From an uncultured Clostridium sp. (GTDB lineage Bacteria > Bacillota > Clostridia > TANB77 > CAG-508), in the NCBI GenBank assembly GCA_946545015.1, contig CAMNMV010000008.1, positions 1-37,261 on the forward strand: a DNA stretch of 37,261 nt. The letters run 5' to 3'. The translations under genes were made by a program, and so were the position numbers. How positions within the stretch are numbered: position 1 is the stretch's first letter; each line of letters starts with the position of its first letter. A model generated the notes under the pieces. The model saw only the letters and a program-made list of their open reading frames with translations, had not been told where the DNA came from and did no database searches. Below, piece after piece: positions 7,260 through 15,050 of the stretch.

Positions 7260-10200
7260 ATGTATTTAAAAAGACTAGAAATGCAAGGCTTTAAATCATT
7301 TGCTGATAGAACAGTGTTAGAATTTATGCCTGGTATAACAAGTGTTATAGGTCCAAATGGATCTGGAAAAAGTAATATAGTTGATGCAATAAAATGGATT
7401 TTGGGAGAGCAAAGCATGAAATCATTAAGAGGTGCTAAATCTCAAGATATTATTTTTGCAGGAACTCAAAATAGAAAATCTTTAGGATTTGCTGAATGTT
7501 CATTAGTATTTGATAATGAAGATGGAACTCTTCCAATTGAATATACAGAAGTTACTGTGACTAGAAAATTATTTAGAAGTGGAGAAACTGGATATTTTAT
7601 AAATAAAGTACCTTGTAGACTAAAAGATGTATTGGAATTATTTATGGATACAGGTATTGGAAAAGATGGATATTCAATAATTGGACAAGGTAAAATAGAT
7701 GAGATTTTAAGTAATAAATCTGAAGATAGAAGACATATTTTTGAAGAAGCGGCAGGTATAGTAAAATACAGAACAAGAAAAGCAGAATCAGAGAAAAAAT
7801 TAGAAAGTACTAAGTTAAATCTTTTAAGAATAAATGATATATTATCAGAAATCGAGACAAATTTGGAACCTTTGAAACTTCAAGCAGATAAAGCAAAAAA
7901 ATACTTGAATCTAAAAGAAGAATTAAAAAGTATTGAAATAGGATTATTTATATATAATATTGAAAAATATAAACAAACTTTAACACAAGTTATAGAAGAT
8001 GAAGAAATATTGAAAACAAACTGTAATGATGAAGAAGGAAGATTAGAAAGAATAAAAAATCTTAAAGAAGAATTAAAAAATGAGATTGACGAAATTACTC
8101 AAAAAATTGAAAATATGTCTAATCTAGGATTTGAAAGTAAAAAAGAAATCGAAATGCTTAATTCAGATATAAATGTTGCAAATACCAGAATTGCTAATAA
8201 TAAAGATAATAAAGAAAGATTTGAAACAGAAATTGAAGAATTAAATAAAAGAATAAATGAATTAAAAGAAGAGATTGAACAAAAAGAAGAAAAGAAAAAT
8301 AATTTAAAAAATAATAAAGAAAAATTTGAAAAGGAATTAGCTGATAAGCAAAAAGAATTAGACGAAATAACAAAAAAACTTTCTAAAAAAGAGTTAGAAA
8401 TAGAAGAACATAAGAAAAAAGTAGAAGAAAATACAGATAAAAAATATGAATTGGGTTCATATATAAATGAACAAAATATTAAATTTGAAAATGATGAAAA
8501 AAGACAAAAACAAATAAAACTAGAAATACAAAATAATATATCTGAATTAGATGCTACAAGATTAGTAAAAGAGGAAGTTTCAAAAGAATTTTATGAAATT
8601 CAAAATAAGAAAAATAAGGCATTGAAAGAGCTTGAACAAATTTCTGAAAAGAAAGAAGAAGCTAATAAAAAAATTAAAGATTTTGAAATGACTATAAATA
8701 ATTTAGAAAGTGATATAAGAATAAAAGAATCTAGATTAAAATTCTTGATTGAAACTGAGAAAGAAAAAGAAGGATATGTAAAAAGTGTAAAAGAACTTTT
8801 AAAAGATTGTGAAAATATAAAAGACTTAGGAAAAGGTATGCATGGTGTTTTAGCAAATATTGTAGAAGTTCCAAAAGAATATGAGACAGCAATTGAAATG
8901 TGTTTAGGATTATCTTTACAAAATATTGTTACTGAAACAGAAGAAGATGCAAAAAGATTAGTAGAGCATTTAAGAAAAAATAATTTAGGTAGAGCATCAT
9001 TTTTACCTATATCATCAGTAAAAGGTAAAAAGTTAGATAAAATCAAAGGTAAAGAACCAGGAATTATTGGTATAGCATCAGATTTAGTAAAATATAGTAA
9101 AAAATATGAACAAATAATATTAAACTTATTAGGTAGAACTGTTATCGTTGATAATATGGATACAGCAATAAAAGTGGCCAAAAACAATAATTACTCATTT
9201 AGGATAATTACAATAGAAGGTGATTTAATAAATCCATCAGGAGCAATAACAGGTGGATCAGTAGCTAAGAAAACTGTAAATATTCTAGGTAGAGGAAGAG
9301 AAATTGAAAACTTAGAAAAAGAAATAAAGAAGCAAAAAGAAAAATTAGAAAATCTTAAAAAAGAAAAACAAGTATATGAAAATTCTATAGAAGACACATT
9401 AGAACTTGCATTAAGTCTAGAAAAACAATTACAAGAAATAGAAATTGAATATGCAACTAAAAAACAAAAATTAGAATCTATCGAAGAAAATATTGGAAAA
9501 GTAGAAGATAGACTTGAAAAACTAAGAAACGAAACACAAGAATTAGATAAAAATAAAATTGAGTGTGTTTCTAATAAGGAAAATGCTACAAAAAATATTG
9601 AAGAATTATCTAAAGAAATTGATGATCTAAATAAAATTATAACTGAATTTGCTTTAGCTAATAAAGATAATCAAAAATATATAGATGACCTAAATTTTGA
9701 CATAACTAACTTAAAAATTTCAGTGTCATCATTTGATGAGAGTGAAGCTTCTATAGAAGAAATAGTGGAAAGAATAAATGTCGAAACAGAAAATGCAAAT
9801 AAGAGCATAGAAAATAAAAAGATGCAAATTGAAAAAATTGTAGAAGAAAATAAAGATCTAGAAAATTCTATAGTCGATATAAATGAAAAAATACAACAAA
9901 TAAAACAAGAAGTTGAAACAAGTGGTGCAAAAATAGAAGAGTTAAAACAAAGTAGAATAGAAAAAAATAAAAAACTAGAATCACAAGAAGAAGAAATCTC
10001 TGCTAAATTCCATGTGATTGAAGATTTAAAAGCACAAATTGTTAAAATTGATGTTAAGAAAGCTAAACTTGAAGATGATATTAATTTGATTATAAACAAA
10101 ATGTGGGAAGAATATGAATTAACTCCTAATAATGCTGGAGAATATAAGAAACCAGATAATGTTCAACAAACACAAAGAAAAGTAAATAATTTAAGAACAG

Positions 10201-10805
10201 ATATAAAAGAACTTGGTAGTGTAAATGTTGATTCAATAGAAGAATATAAAACTTTAAAAGAAAGATATGAATTTATGAGTGAACAAAGACAAGATCTAGA
10301 AGATACAATGGCGAAATTAAGAAAGATTATATCTGAAATGACAACAATAATGAAAGAACAATTTAGACAACAATTTGAAATTATTAATAAAAATTTTGGA
10401 GAAGTTTTCAAAGAATTATTTGGTGGAGGAAATGCAAGCTTGAGCTTAGCAGATGAAGAAAATATTTTAGAGTGTGGAATTGATATTACAGTTCAACCGC
10501 CAGGAAAGAAATTACAAAATATGATGCTTCTATCAGGAGGAGAAAAAGCCTTTACAGCAATAGCATTATTATTTGCAATTTTAAAAATCAATCCAGCACC
10601 ATTCTGTGTACTTGATGAAATTGAAGCGGCACTTGATGATGTAAATGTATTTAGATATGCAGAATATTTAAAGAAATTTTCACAAAATACACAATTCCTA
10701 GTAATTACACATAGAAAAGGTTCTATGGAAGCGGCAGATACAGTATATGGTGTTACAATGGAAGAAAGTGGTATTTCAAAATTACTTTCAATGAAGTTAA
10801 AATAA
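7260..10805 (+). CDS. smc: Chromosome segregation ATPase SMC
   Basis: The 1181-aa SMC subunit forms a DNA-entrapping ring with ScpA and ScpB to compact and separate chromosomes. Walker A GPNGSGKSN is at residues 31-39. Two long Lys/Glu-rich coiled coils (about 170-510 and 680-1000) flank a hinge (about 525-665, GMHGVLANIVEV to GAITGGS). The C-terminal head has the ABC signature LSGGEKA (about 1091) and Walker B FCVLDEIEAALDD (about 1113). Length is normal. AAGGTG precedes the ATG. It has its own promoter and a strong terminator, so it is monocistronic here. The usual clostridial partner genes rnc and ftsY are not next to it. Confidence 0.97.
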   Translation: MYLKRLEMQGFKSFADRTVLEFMPGITSVIGPNGSGKSNIVDAIKWILGEQSMKSLRGAKSQDIIFAGTQNRKSLGFAECSLVFDNEDGTLPIEYTEVTVTRKLFRSGETGYFINKVPCRLKDVLELFMDTGIGKDGYSIIGQGKIDEILSNKSEDRRHIFEEAAGIVKYRTRKAESEKKLESTKLNLLRINDILSEIETNLEPLKLQADKAKKYLNLKEELKSIEIGLFIYNIEKYKQTLTQVIEDEEILKTNCNDEEGRLERIKNLKEELKNEIDEITQKIENMSNLGFESKKEIEMLNSDINVANTRIANNKDNKERFETEIEELNKRINELKEEIEQKEEKKNNLKNNKEKFEKELADKQKELDEITKKLSKKELEIEEHKKKVEENTDKKYELGSYINEQNIKFENDEKRQKQIKLEIQNNISELDATRLVKEEVSKEFYEIQNKKNKALKELEQISEKKEEANKKIKDFEMTINNLESDIRIKESRLKFLIETEKEKEGYVKSVKELLKDCENIKDLGKGMHGVLANIVEVPKEYETAIEMCLGLSLQNIVTETEEDAKRLVEHLRKNNLGRASFLPISSVKGKKLDKIKGKEPGIIGIASDLVKYSKKYEQIILNLLGRTVIVDNMDTAIKVAKNNNYSFRIITIEGDLINPSGAITGGSVAKKTVNILGRGREIENLEKEIKKQKEKLENLKKEKQVYENSIEDTLELALSLEKQLQEIEIEYATKKQKLESIEENIGKVEDRLEKLRNETQELDKNKIECVSNKENATKNIEELSKEIDDLNKIITEFALANKDNQKYIDDLNFDITNLKISVSSFDESEASIEEIVERINVETENANKSIENKKMQIEKIVEENKDLENSIVDINEKIQQIKQEVETSGAKIEELKQSRIEKNKKLESQEEEISAKFHVIEDLKAQIVKIDVKKAKLEDDINLIINKMWEEYELTPNNAGEYKKPDNVQQTQRKVNNLRTDIKELGSVNVDSIEEYKTLKERYEFMSEQRQDLEDTMAKLRKIISEMTTIMKEQFRQQFEIINKNFGEVFKELFGGGNASLSLADEENILECGIDITVQPPGKKLQNMMLLSGGEKAFTAIALLFAILKINPAPFCVLDEIEAALDDVNVFRYAEYLKKFSQNTQFLVITHRKGSMEAADTVYGVTMEESGISKLLSMKLK

Positions 10806-10835
10806 AGCGAACCTGAAGATATAAAATAATCTAGA

Positions 10836-10876
10836 AAAAACCTTATAGAATAATTTACTATTCTATAAGGTTTTTA
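10836..10876 (+). terminator. Strong intrinsic terminator after smc
   Basis: A 17-bp perfect stem (10836-10852/10859-10875) containing AAAACCTTATAGAATA, with a 6-nt loop and a T tract that overlaps the 3' arm. Confidence 0.85.
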
Positions 10877-10957
10877 GTTTATAAAATTTAGTTGATTAAA
10901 TAAGTTTTTTGAAATTTAAAATAAATCACAAATGCTAGATAAAAGAAAAGTAACAAA

Positions 10958-10986
10958 TTGACTATAAAAAAAGAACATGATACAAT
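10958..10986 (+). promoter_or_regulatory. Sigma-A promoter of the GH25 gene
   Basis: TTGACT (10958-10963), 17 bp, TACAAT (10981-10986), about 80 nt upstream of the ATG at 11068. Confidence 0.6.
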
Positions 10987-11067
10987 GAAATTGGTACAAA
11001 AATAATGATTTATATATAATATTAAAATGTACAAAATATATTATTGAACTTTTAAAATGGGGTAAAT

Positions 11068-11952
11068 ATGAAAAAGAGAGTTGTAATATTTTTATTAATA
11101 ATAATTATTATTCTTATATCTTTTGTAGCAATATTTAGTAATAGAAAAAAACAAGAAAATGATAGCCAGGATAATACAGAAAATACAGAACAAACTGAAG
11201 AAATAACAGAAATTACTATATATGACATAGAAGAAGGGTACTTGAAAGTACCATATAATAATATGGCAAAAAAGAATAAATATGAATGGGATACATATTT
11301 AAAAAATGAAAATGGATTTTTAAAGTATGAAGATAATAATTATACAACAAAGCTTGGAATAGATGTATCTGAGCACCAAAAAAATATTGATTGGTCAAAA
11401 GTAAAAGATGCTGGAGTAGAATTTGCAATATTACGATTAGGGTATAGGGGATATGGAAAATCTGGAAATATCGTATTAGATAAGGATTTTGAACAAAATT
11501 ATAAAAATGCAACAGAGGAAGGAATTGAGATTGGCGTTTATTTCTTTTCACAAGCGATATCAAGTGATGAAATACAAGAAGAAGCAGAATTTGTATTATC
11601 ACATTTGCAAGAAAAAAATATTACTTACCCAGTTGTATTCGATCTAGAAAAAATCAAAGATGATGAAGCTAGAACAGATAATTTAACTGAAGAAGATATA
11701 ACAAAAATGACATTACAATTTTGTAATATAATCAAAGAAAATAATTATAATCCAAGTATTTATGCAAATGCAAAAACATTTACTACAAAAATGAAATTAG
11801 AGTTATTTAACGATTATATTAAATGGTATGCAGATTACCAGGAAAAACCATTATATCCATATGATTTTGATATATGGCAATATACAGAATCAGGAAAAAT
11901 TGATGGAATTGAAGGAAATGTGGATTTAGATATATGTTTTATAAAAAAATAG
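11068..11952 (+). CDS. Membrane-anchored GH25 lysozyme-like muramidase
   Basis: The 294-aa protein has an N-terminal hydrophobic segment (residues 4-24) without an obvious signal-peptidase site, so it is probably a membrane tether with the enzyme outside. An acidic linker follows, then a glycoside hydrolase 25 domain (about 94-294). The family's strand-end residues are visible: D99 in GIDVSEHQ, and D192/E194 in VFDLEK, the expected catalytic acids; DFDIWQYTESG is the conserved C-terminal strand, with DLD near the end. Known: GH25 enzymes hydrolyse the MurNAc-GlcNAc beta-1,4 bond of peptidoglycan. The ATG is preceded by GGGG. It stands alone with its own promoter. A housekeeping wall-remodelling role is likelier than phage lysis because no phage genes are near. 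Confidence 0.9.
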   Translation: MKKRVVIFLLIIIIILISFVAIFSNRKKQENDSQDNTENTEQTEEITEITIYDIEEGYLKVPYNNMAKKNKYEWDTYLKNENGFLKYEDNNYTTKLGIDVSEHQKNIDWSKVKDAGVEFAILRLGYRGYGKSGNIVLDKDFEQNYKNATEEGIEIGVYFFSQAISSDEIQEEAEFVLSHLQEKNITYPVVFDLEKIKDDEARTDNLTEEDITKMTLQFCNIIKENNYNPSIYANAKTFTTKMKLELFNDYIKWYADYQEKPLYPYDFDIWQYTESGKIDGIEGNVDLDICFIKK

Positions 11953-11972
11953 TAAAATGTTTGTAAATATAC

Positions 11973-12001
11973 TTGCCAAAGTTACATAAATGTGGTAGAA
12001 T
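11973..12001 (+). promoter_or_regulatory. Candidate sigma-A promoter of the rpsF operon
   Basis: TTGCCA (11973-11978), 17 bp, TAGAAT (11996-12001). The expected start (about 12008) falls inside the hairpin at 12001-12030, so the promoter overlaps the upstream gene's terminator. Confidence 0.5.
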
Positions 12002-12036
12002 AGGTATGCTTTTGAGAAAAAGTATACCTATTTTAA
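12001..12036 (+). terminator. Terminator of the GH25 gene
   Basis: TAGGTATGCTTTT (12001-12013) pairs with AAAAGTATACCTA (ending 12030) with one wobble and a short loop, followed by TTTTAATT. Confidence 0.65.
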
Positions 12037-12102
12037 TTGATAAAATAGTATCTCTACTTACATTTTAGATGTAGGTTACAAATCCAAAGGGAGGTGAAAA
12101 TA

Positions 12103-12387
12103 ATGAATAAATACGAAAGTATTATCATTGTTAGTCCAGAAGTTGATGAAGCTGGTTTAAAAGCTTTAGAAGAAAAATTTACAGGATTAATTAATGAAAA
12201 CGGAAAAGTAGAAGAAGTTAAAGATTTAGGTAAAAAACAATTAGCTTATGAAATAAAAAAATTCAAAGAAGCTACATATGTAGAATTTGATTTTGAAGCT
12301 AAACCAGAATTAATATCTGAACTTGAAAGAATCTACAGAATTACTGATGAAGTAATCAAATTTATAACAGTAAGAAAAGAAGACTAA
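12103..12387 (+). CDS. rpsF: 30S ribosomal protein S6
   Basis: A 94-aa small-subunit protein that pairs with S18 on the platform of the 30S subunit. It has the family opening YESIIIVSPEVDEAGLKALEEKF, the KKQLAYEIKKFKEATYVEFDFEA core and a final ELERIYRITDEVIKFITVR helix. ATG 12103 is chosen: GGGAGGTG lies 5-12 nt upstream, whereas the GTG at 12094 is part of that site. First gene of the conserved rpsF-ssb-rpsR operon. The 150-nt leader contains a small hairpin (CTTACAT/ATGTAGG, about 12056-12075), but the CCG-bulge S6:S18 autoregulatory motif could not be recognised. Confidence 0.96.
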   Translation: MNKYESIIIVSPEVDEAGLKALEEKFTGLINENGKVEEVKDLGKKQLAYEIKKFKEATYVEFDFEAKPELISELERIYRITDEVIKFITVRKED

Positions 12388-12456
12388 TTAAGAATAACAA
12401 AAAAGAATATTAAATAAAGAGGGGCCTTTATTTAAAGTAAAGAAAGGTGATATAAA

Positions 12457-12888
12457 ATGAACAAAGTAATATTAATGGGAAGATTAACAAGAGATCCAGA
12501 AACAAGATATACACAAACAAACAACACATTAGTTTCTTCATTTAGTTTAGCAGTAAATAGAAGATTTGCTAGACAAGGAGAAGAAAGACAAGCGGATTTT
12601 ATAAATGTAGTTGCTTGGAGTAAACTTGGAGAATTTTGTAGTAAATACTTTAAGAAAGGTCAACAAGTAGGAGTTATCGGAAGAATACAAACAAGAACTT
12701 GGGATGACGATCAAGGAACAAAACACTATGTAACAGAAGTAGTTGCTGAGGAAGCATATTTTGCAGATAGTAAAAGAGAAGGAGATGCATCAAGCGATGC
12801 ATTTGAAAGTACATTTGGTACTACTGCTCCTGGAAGTATGGGATCAGATTTCGAAGTATCTTCAAGTGCTGATGACCTACCATTCTAA
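12457..12888 (+). CDS. ssb: Single-stranded DNA-binding protein
   Basis: This 143-aa protein coats single-stranded DNA during replication, repair and recombination. The OB fold covers residues 1-105: MNKVILMGRLTRDPETRYTQ, FINVVAWSKLGEFCSKYFKKGQ, GRIQTRTWDDDQG. A Ser/Gly-rich flexible linker leads to the acidic tip ADDLPF, which recruits partner proteins. AAAGGTGA precedes the ATG. It sits between rpsF and rpsR (69 nt and 21 nt gaps), the standard Firmicute arrangement for the replicative Ssb. An overlapping +frame reading at 12743-13030 is a shadow. Confidence 0.97.
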   Translation: MNKVILMGRLTRDPETRYTQTNNTLVSSFSLAVNRRFARQGEERQADFINVVAWSKLGEFCSKYFKKGQQVGVIGRIQTRTWDDDQGTKHYVTEVVAEEAYFADSKREGDASSDAFESTFGTTAPGSMGSDFEVSSSADDLPF

Positions 12889-12909
12889 TTCAAGGGGGGA
12901 AAATAGAAA

Positions 12910-13188
12910 ATGGCAGACAAAAAACAAAATAAAAGAAATAATAAAAACTATGATGAGGATTATAATCCAAAATTCAGAAAACAAAGAAAAAAAGTTTGCG
13001 TACTTTGCAGTGATAAAAACTTTGTATTAGATTACAAAAATCCAGAACAATTAAGAAAATTCATTAATGATAGAGGTAAGATATTACCTAGAAGAAATAC
13101 TGGAGCTTGTGCTAAACATCAAAGAGATATAACAACTGCAATTAAAAGAGCAAGACATATTGCTATATTACCATATAGCCAAAACTAA
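12910..13188 (+). CDS. rpsR: 30S ribosomal protein S18
   Basis: A 92-aa basic protein of the 30S platform that binds 16S rRNA together with S6. Family signatures: [45 protein letters not shown] and a final [17 protein letters not shown] with the later GACAKHQ keeps the cysteines of the zinc-type S18. The start follows AGGGGGGA. It ends the operon; a good terminator follows 20 nt downstream. Confidence 0.97.
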   Translation: MADKKQNKRNNKNYDEDYNPKFRKQRKKVCVLCSDKNFVLDYKNPEQLRKFINDRGKILPRRNTGACAKHQRDITTAIKRARHIAILPYSQN

Positions 13189-13207
13189 TTAATTGTAATA
13201 AATATGG

Positions 13208-13241
13208 ATAGGACCATTGATTTTCAATGGTTCTATTTTTT
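13208..13241 (+). terminator. Terminator of the rpsF-ssb-rpsR operon
   Basis: ATAGGACCATTGA (13208-13220) pairs with TCAATGGTTCTAT (13224-13236), one wobble, followed by a T run. Confidence 0.85.
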
Positions 13242-13268
13242 ACAAAAAAAAATTATAAAAATTATAAA

Positions 13269-13285
13269 ATCGACAAAGTTCGACA
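13269..13285 (+). promoter_or_regulatory. Tandem Spo0A-box-like sites
   Basis: ATCGACA (13269-13275) and TTCGACA (13279-13285) are spaced exactly 10 bp apart (3-bp gap). The second is the exact reverse complement of the 0A box TGTCGAA; the first matches 6 of 7. The downstream site overlaps the expected -35 of a promoter whose -10 is TATAAT at 13307-13312 and which lacks a normal -35. This layout is typical of Spo0A~P-activated sigma-A promoters. Confidence 0.55.
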
Positions 13286-13306
13286 GAAAAATCAAATTAA
13301 AAATAT

Positions 13307-13312
13307 TATAAT
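13307..13312 (+). promoter_or_regulatory. -10 element of the 58-aa ORF
   Basis: Perfect TATAAT, 19 nt before the ATG at 13331. The -35 position (13284-13289, ACAGAA) is poor, consistent with activator dependence. Confidence 0.5.
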
Positions 13313-13330
13313 ATCATTAGAGGTGATATT

Positions 13331-13507
13331 ATGGAAGAGATATATATGAAATCCCTACAGATGATTAAAATTCTTAAAATAAAAAATAAACGAGAATATA
13401 ATAAAATAAAAAATTTTTATTTTTTACTGAATATAGATAGTCTAAAACATTTGACAGGGAAAAGAAATTTTAAAGATATAATAAAATTGGCAAATGAAAT
13501 TGAATAA
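13331..13507 (+). CDS. Small protein of unknown function (58 aa), candidate Spo0A target
   Basis: An ORF of 58 codons starting ATGGAAGAG, with AGGTGAT ending 3 nt before the ATG. The protein is basic and Ile/Lys/Asn-rich, starting MEEIYMKSLQMIKILK, with a likely helical C-terminus NFKDIIKLANEIE. It has no membrane segment, no cysteines and no motif I recognise. Support for its being real: a ribosome site at good distance, a TATAAT, tandem 0A-like boxes at 13269-13285 and a terminator starting 7 nt after the stop. If the boxes are functional it would be made at or near sporulation entry (inference). It converges with the minus-strand RNA at 13512-13693, and both would share one bidirectional terminator. 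Confidence 0.6.
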   Translation: MEEIYMKSLQMIKILKIKNKREYNKIKNFYFLLNIDSLKHLTGKRNFKDIIKLANEIE

Positions 13508-13511
13508 TATA

Positions 13512-13693
13512 TAAAAATGGGCAGAAACTTTTATGTTTCTGCCCATTTTAATGCTAGCCTTTAAAATTTTATTCATACCTTATTTTCATTAGAAATTCCC
13601 CTGACAACAAAATACTAGGCTAGCAGGTGAAGTTTTAATAAGTTCTTCCTAGAGAAAGAACATTATGCACAACACTTACCAGTGATATGACGT
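13512..13693 (-). ncRNA. Candidate structured small RNA, about 180 nt, unidentified
   Basis: On the minus strand a consensus promoter (TTGACA-17-TATAAT, 13727-13699) points into 180 nt without a credible ORF and ending in the 13514-13549 terminator. The predicted RNA folds into two adjacent domains. Hairpin 1 (about 13680-13625) has GGUAAGU pairing with ACUU(C)ACC and an upper stem GUUCUUUC/GGAAGAAC. Helix 2 has GCUAGCC pairing with GGCUAGC (13617-13623 and 13553-13559) enclosing an A/U-rich loop with GUCAGGGG. Length, strong promoter and isolation are like 6S RNA, but the 5' and 3' ends do not pair into one long rod, so 6S is not claimed. It is not tmRNA, SRP RNA or RNase P RNA by visible motifs. 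Confidence 0.6.
13514..13549. terminator. Bidirectional terminator between the 58-aa ORF and the minus-strand RNA
   Basis: A perfect 15-bp stem (13514-13528/13535-13549) around GGGCAGAAAC/GTTTCTGCCC with a 6-nt loop. A-rich 5' and T-rich 3' flanks occur on both strands, so it can stop transcripts from either side. Confidence 0.85.
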
Positions 13694-13698
13694 TGAGT

Positions 13699-13727
13699 AT
13701 TATATCACCACACGAAAATTATGTCAA
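13699..13727 (-). promoter_or_regulatory. Consensus sigma-A promoter of the minus-strand RNA
   Basis: Read on the minus strand: TTGACA (13727-13722), 17 bp, TATAAT (13704-13699), a perfect consensus. It is back-to-back with the next gene's promoter; the two -35 boxes are 9 bp apart. Confidence 0.8.
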
Positions 13728-13736
13728 CAATTAATG

Positions 13737-13765
13737 TTGCAAAAGTTGTCAAAATATAGTAAAAT
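13737..13765 (+). promoter_or_regulatory. Sigma-A promoter of the YnbB-like gene
   Basis: TTGCAA (13737-13742), 17 bp, TAAAAT (13760-13765), divergent from the small-RNA promoter. Confidence 0.6.
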
Positions 13766-13790
13766 ATTAATATTAAAAGGAGAGAATAAG

Positions 13791-15041
13791 ATGAATAATT
13801 ATGGTGTTAGTGAAAATATATTAAACCTATCTAAAGAAGTAGAAGGATTAGTAAAAGATAAATTTAAAGAAGTAGATGAAATTTGCGAAGCAAATAGTTT
13901 AAAAGTAATAAATGCTTTTCAAGAATGTAATTTAGCAGAAGCACATTTGAATTCTGCAACTGGATATGGTATAGATGAACCTGGAAGAAATAAAATAGAA
14001 GAAATTTATGCAAAAATCTTTAAAGCAGAAGATGCGTTGGTTAGAGCACAATTAATTTCTGGTACACATGCATTAGCTATAACATTATCAGGACTTTTGC
14101 ATCCAGGAGATACAATGTTAAGTATTACTGGAGCACCTTATGACACACTTCAAACAGTAATAGGTATTGGTGAAAATCCAAGCAAAAGCTCATTAAAATC
14201 ATATGGAGTGAATTATGAAGAAATTGATTTAACAGATAGTGAATTTAATGTGGATAAGATAGTCGAAAGATTATCAAAAAAAGATATCAAATTAGTAGAA
14301 ATCCAAAGATCAAGAGGATATTCAACTAGAAAAAGCTTAACTGTAGAAAAGATTGAGAATATAATACAAGAAATAAGAAAAGTGAATACAGAAGTAATAA
14401 TTATGGTAGATAATTGTTATGGAGAATTTGTTGAGAATAGAGAACCTATTGAAGTTGGAGCAGATATAGCAGTAGGATCTTTGATGAAAAATTTAGGAGC
14501 TGGAATTGCAACAAGTGGTGCATATATTGTTGGTAGAAAAGATCTAATAGAACAATGTGCTGAAAGATTGACTGCGCCCGGAATTGGTAAAGAAATAGGC
14601 CCATCATTAAATCAAAATCCACAATTTTTAAAAGGAATATTTTTTGCACCATCAGTTGTTGCAAGTAGTATAAAAACAGCAATATTTGCAAGTAGCATTT
14701 TAGAAAAATTAGGATTTAATGTAGAACCAAAATGGAATGAAAAAAGAGCAGATATAGTGCAAACTATTAGTTTAGGTTCAGAAGAAAAATTAATAAAATT
14801 CTGTCAAGGAATTCAAAAAGGATCACCCATAGATTCTAATGTAGCACCTGTGCCAGGCGATATGGGAGGATATGAAGACAAAGTAATAATGGCTGCAGGA
14901 ACATTTACACAAGGTTCAACAATAGAATTAAGTTGTGATGGACCAATTCGTCAACCTTTTATTGCATATATGCAAGGTGGACTTACATATGAATATGGAA
15001 AATTTGGAATATTAAAGGCAATACAAGAAATGGAAAAATAA
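13791..15041 (+). CDS. YnbB-like PLP enzyme (methionine gamma-lyase / 'aluminium resistance' family)
   Basis: A 416-aa fold-type I pyridoxal-phosphate enzyme close to B. subtilis YnbB; relatives are annotated as methionine gamma-lyase family or aluminium-resistance proteins, and no physiological substrate is firmly established to my knowledge. Visible: LNSATGYGIDEPGR, RAQLISGTHALAITLSGLLHPGD (cofactor phosphate region), IMVDNCYGEFVE (Asp contacting the pyridine ring), and SLMKNLGAG, whose K233 is the expected Schiff-base lysine. ATG 13791 follows AGGAGA; an in-frame TTG at 13734 lies within the promoter and is rejected. The flavoprotein gene begins 9 nt after the stop, so the two are probably co-transcribed. 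Confidence 0.88.
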   Translation: MNNYGVSENILNLSKEVEGLVKDKFKEVDEICEANSLKVINAFQECNLAEAHLNSATGYGIDEPGRNKIEEIYAKIFKAEDALVRAQLISGTHALAITLSGLLHPGDTMLSITGAPYDTLQTVIGIGENPSKSSLKSYGVNYEEIDLTDSEFNVDKIVERLSKKDIKLVEIQRSRGYSTRKSLTVEKIENIIQEIRKVNTEVIIMVDNCYGEFVENREPIEVGADIAVGSLMKNLGAGIATSGAYIVGRKDLIEQCAERLTAPGIGKEIGPSLNQNPQFLKGIFFAPSVVASSIKTAIFASSILEKLGFNVEPKWNEKRADIVQTISLGSEEKLIKFCQGIQKGSPIDSNVAPVPGDMGGYEDKVIMAAGTFTQGSTIELSCDGPIRQPFIAYMQGGLTYEYGKFGILKAIQEMEK

Positions 15042-15050
15042 AGGAGTAAT

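Noticed and set aside
12031..12102. S6:S18 autoregulatory leader in front of rpsF
   Set aside because: A small hairpin exists but the CCG-bulge motif expected for this element was not found.
13512..13693. 6S RNA as a firm call for the minus-strand RNA
   Set aside because: Length, promoter and isolation fit, but the ends do not pair and the fold appears to be two side-by-side domains; no covariance search could be run.
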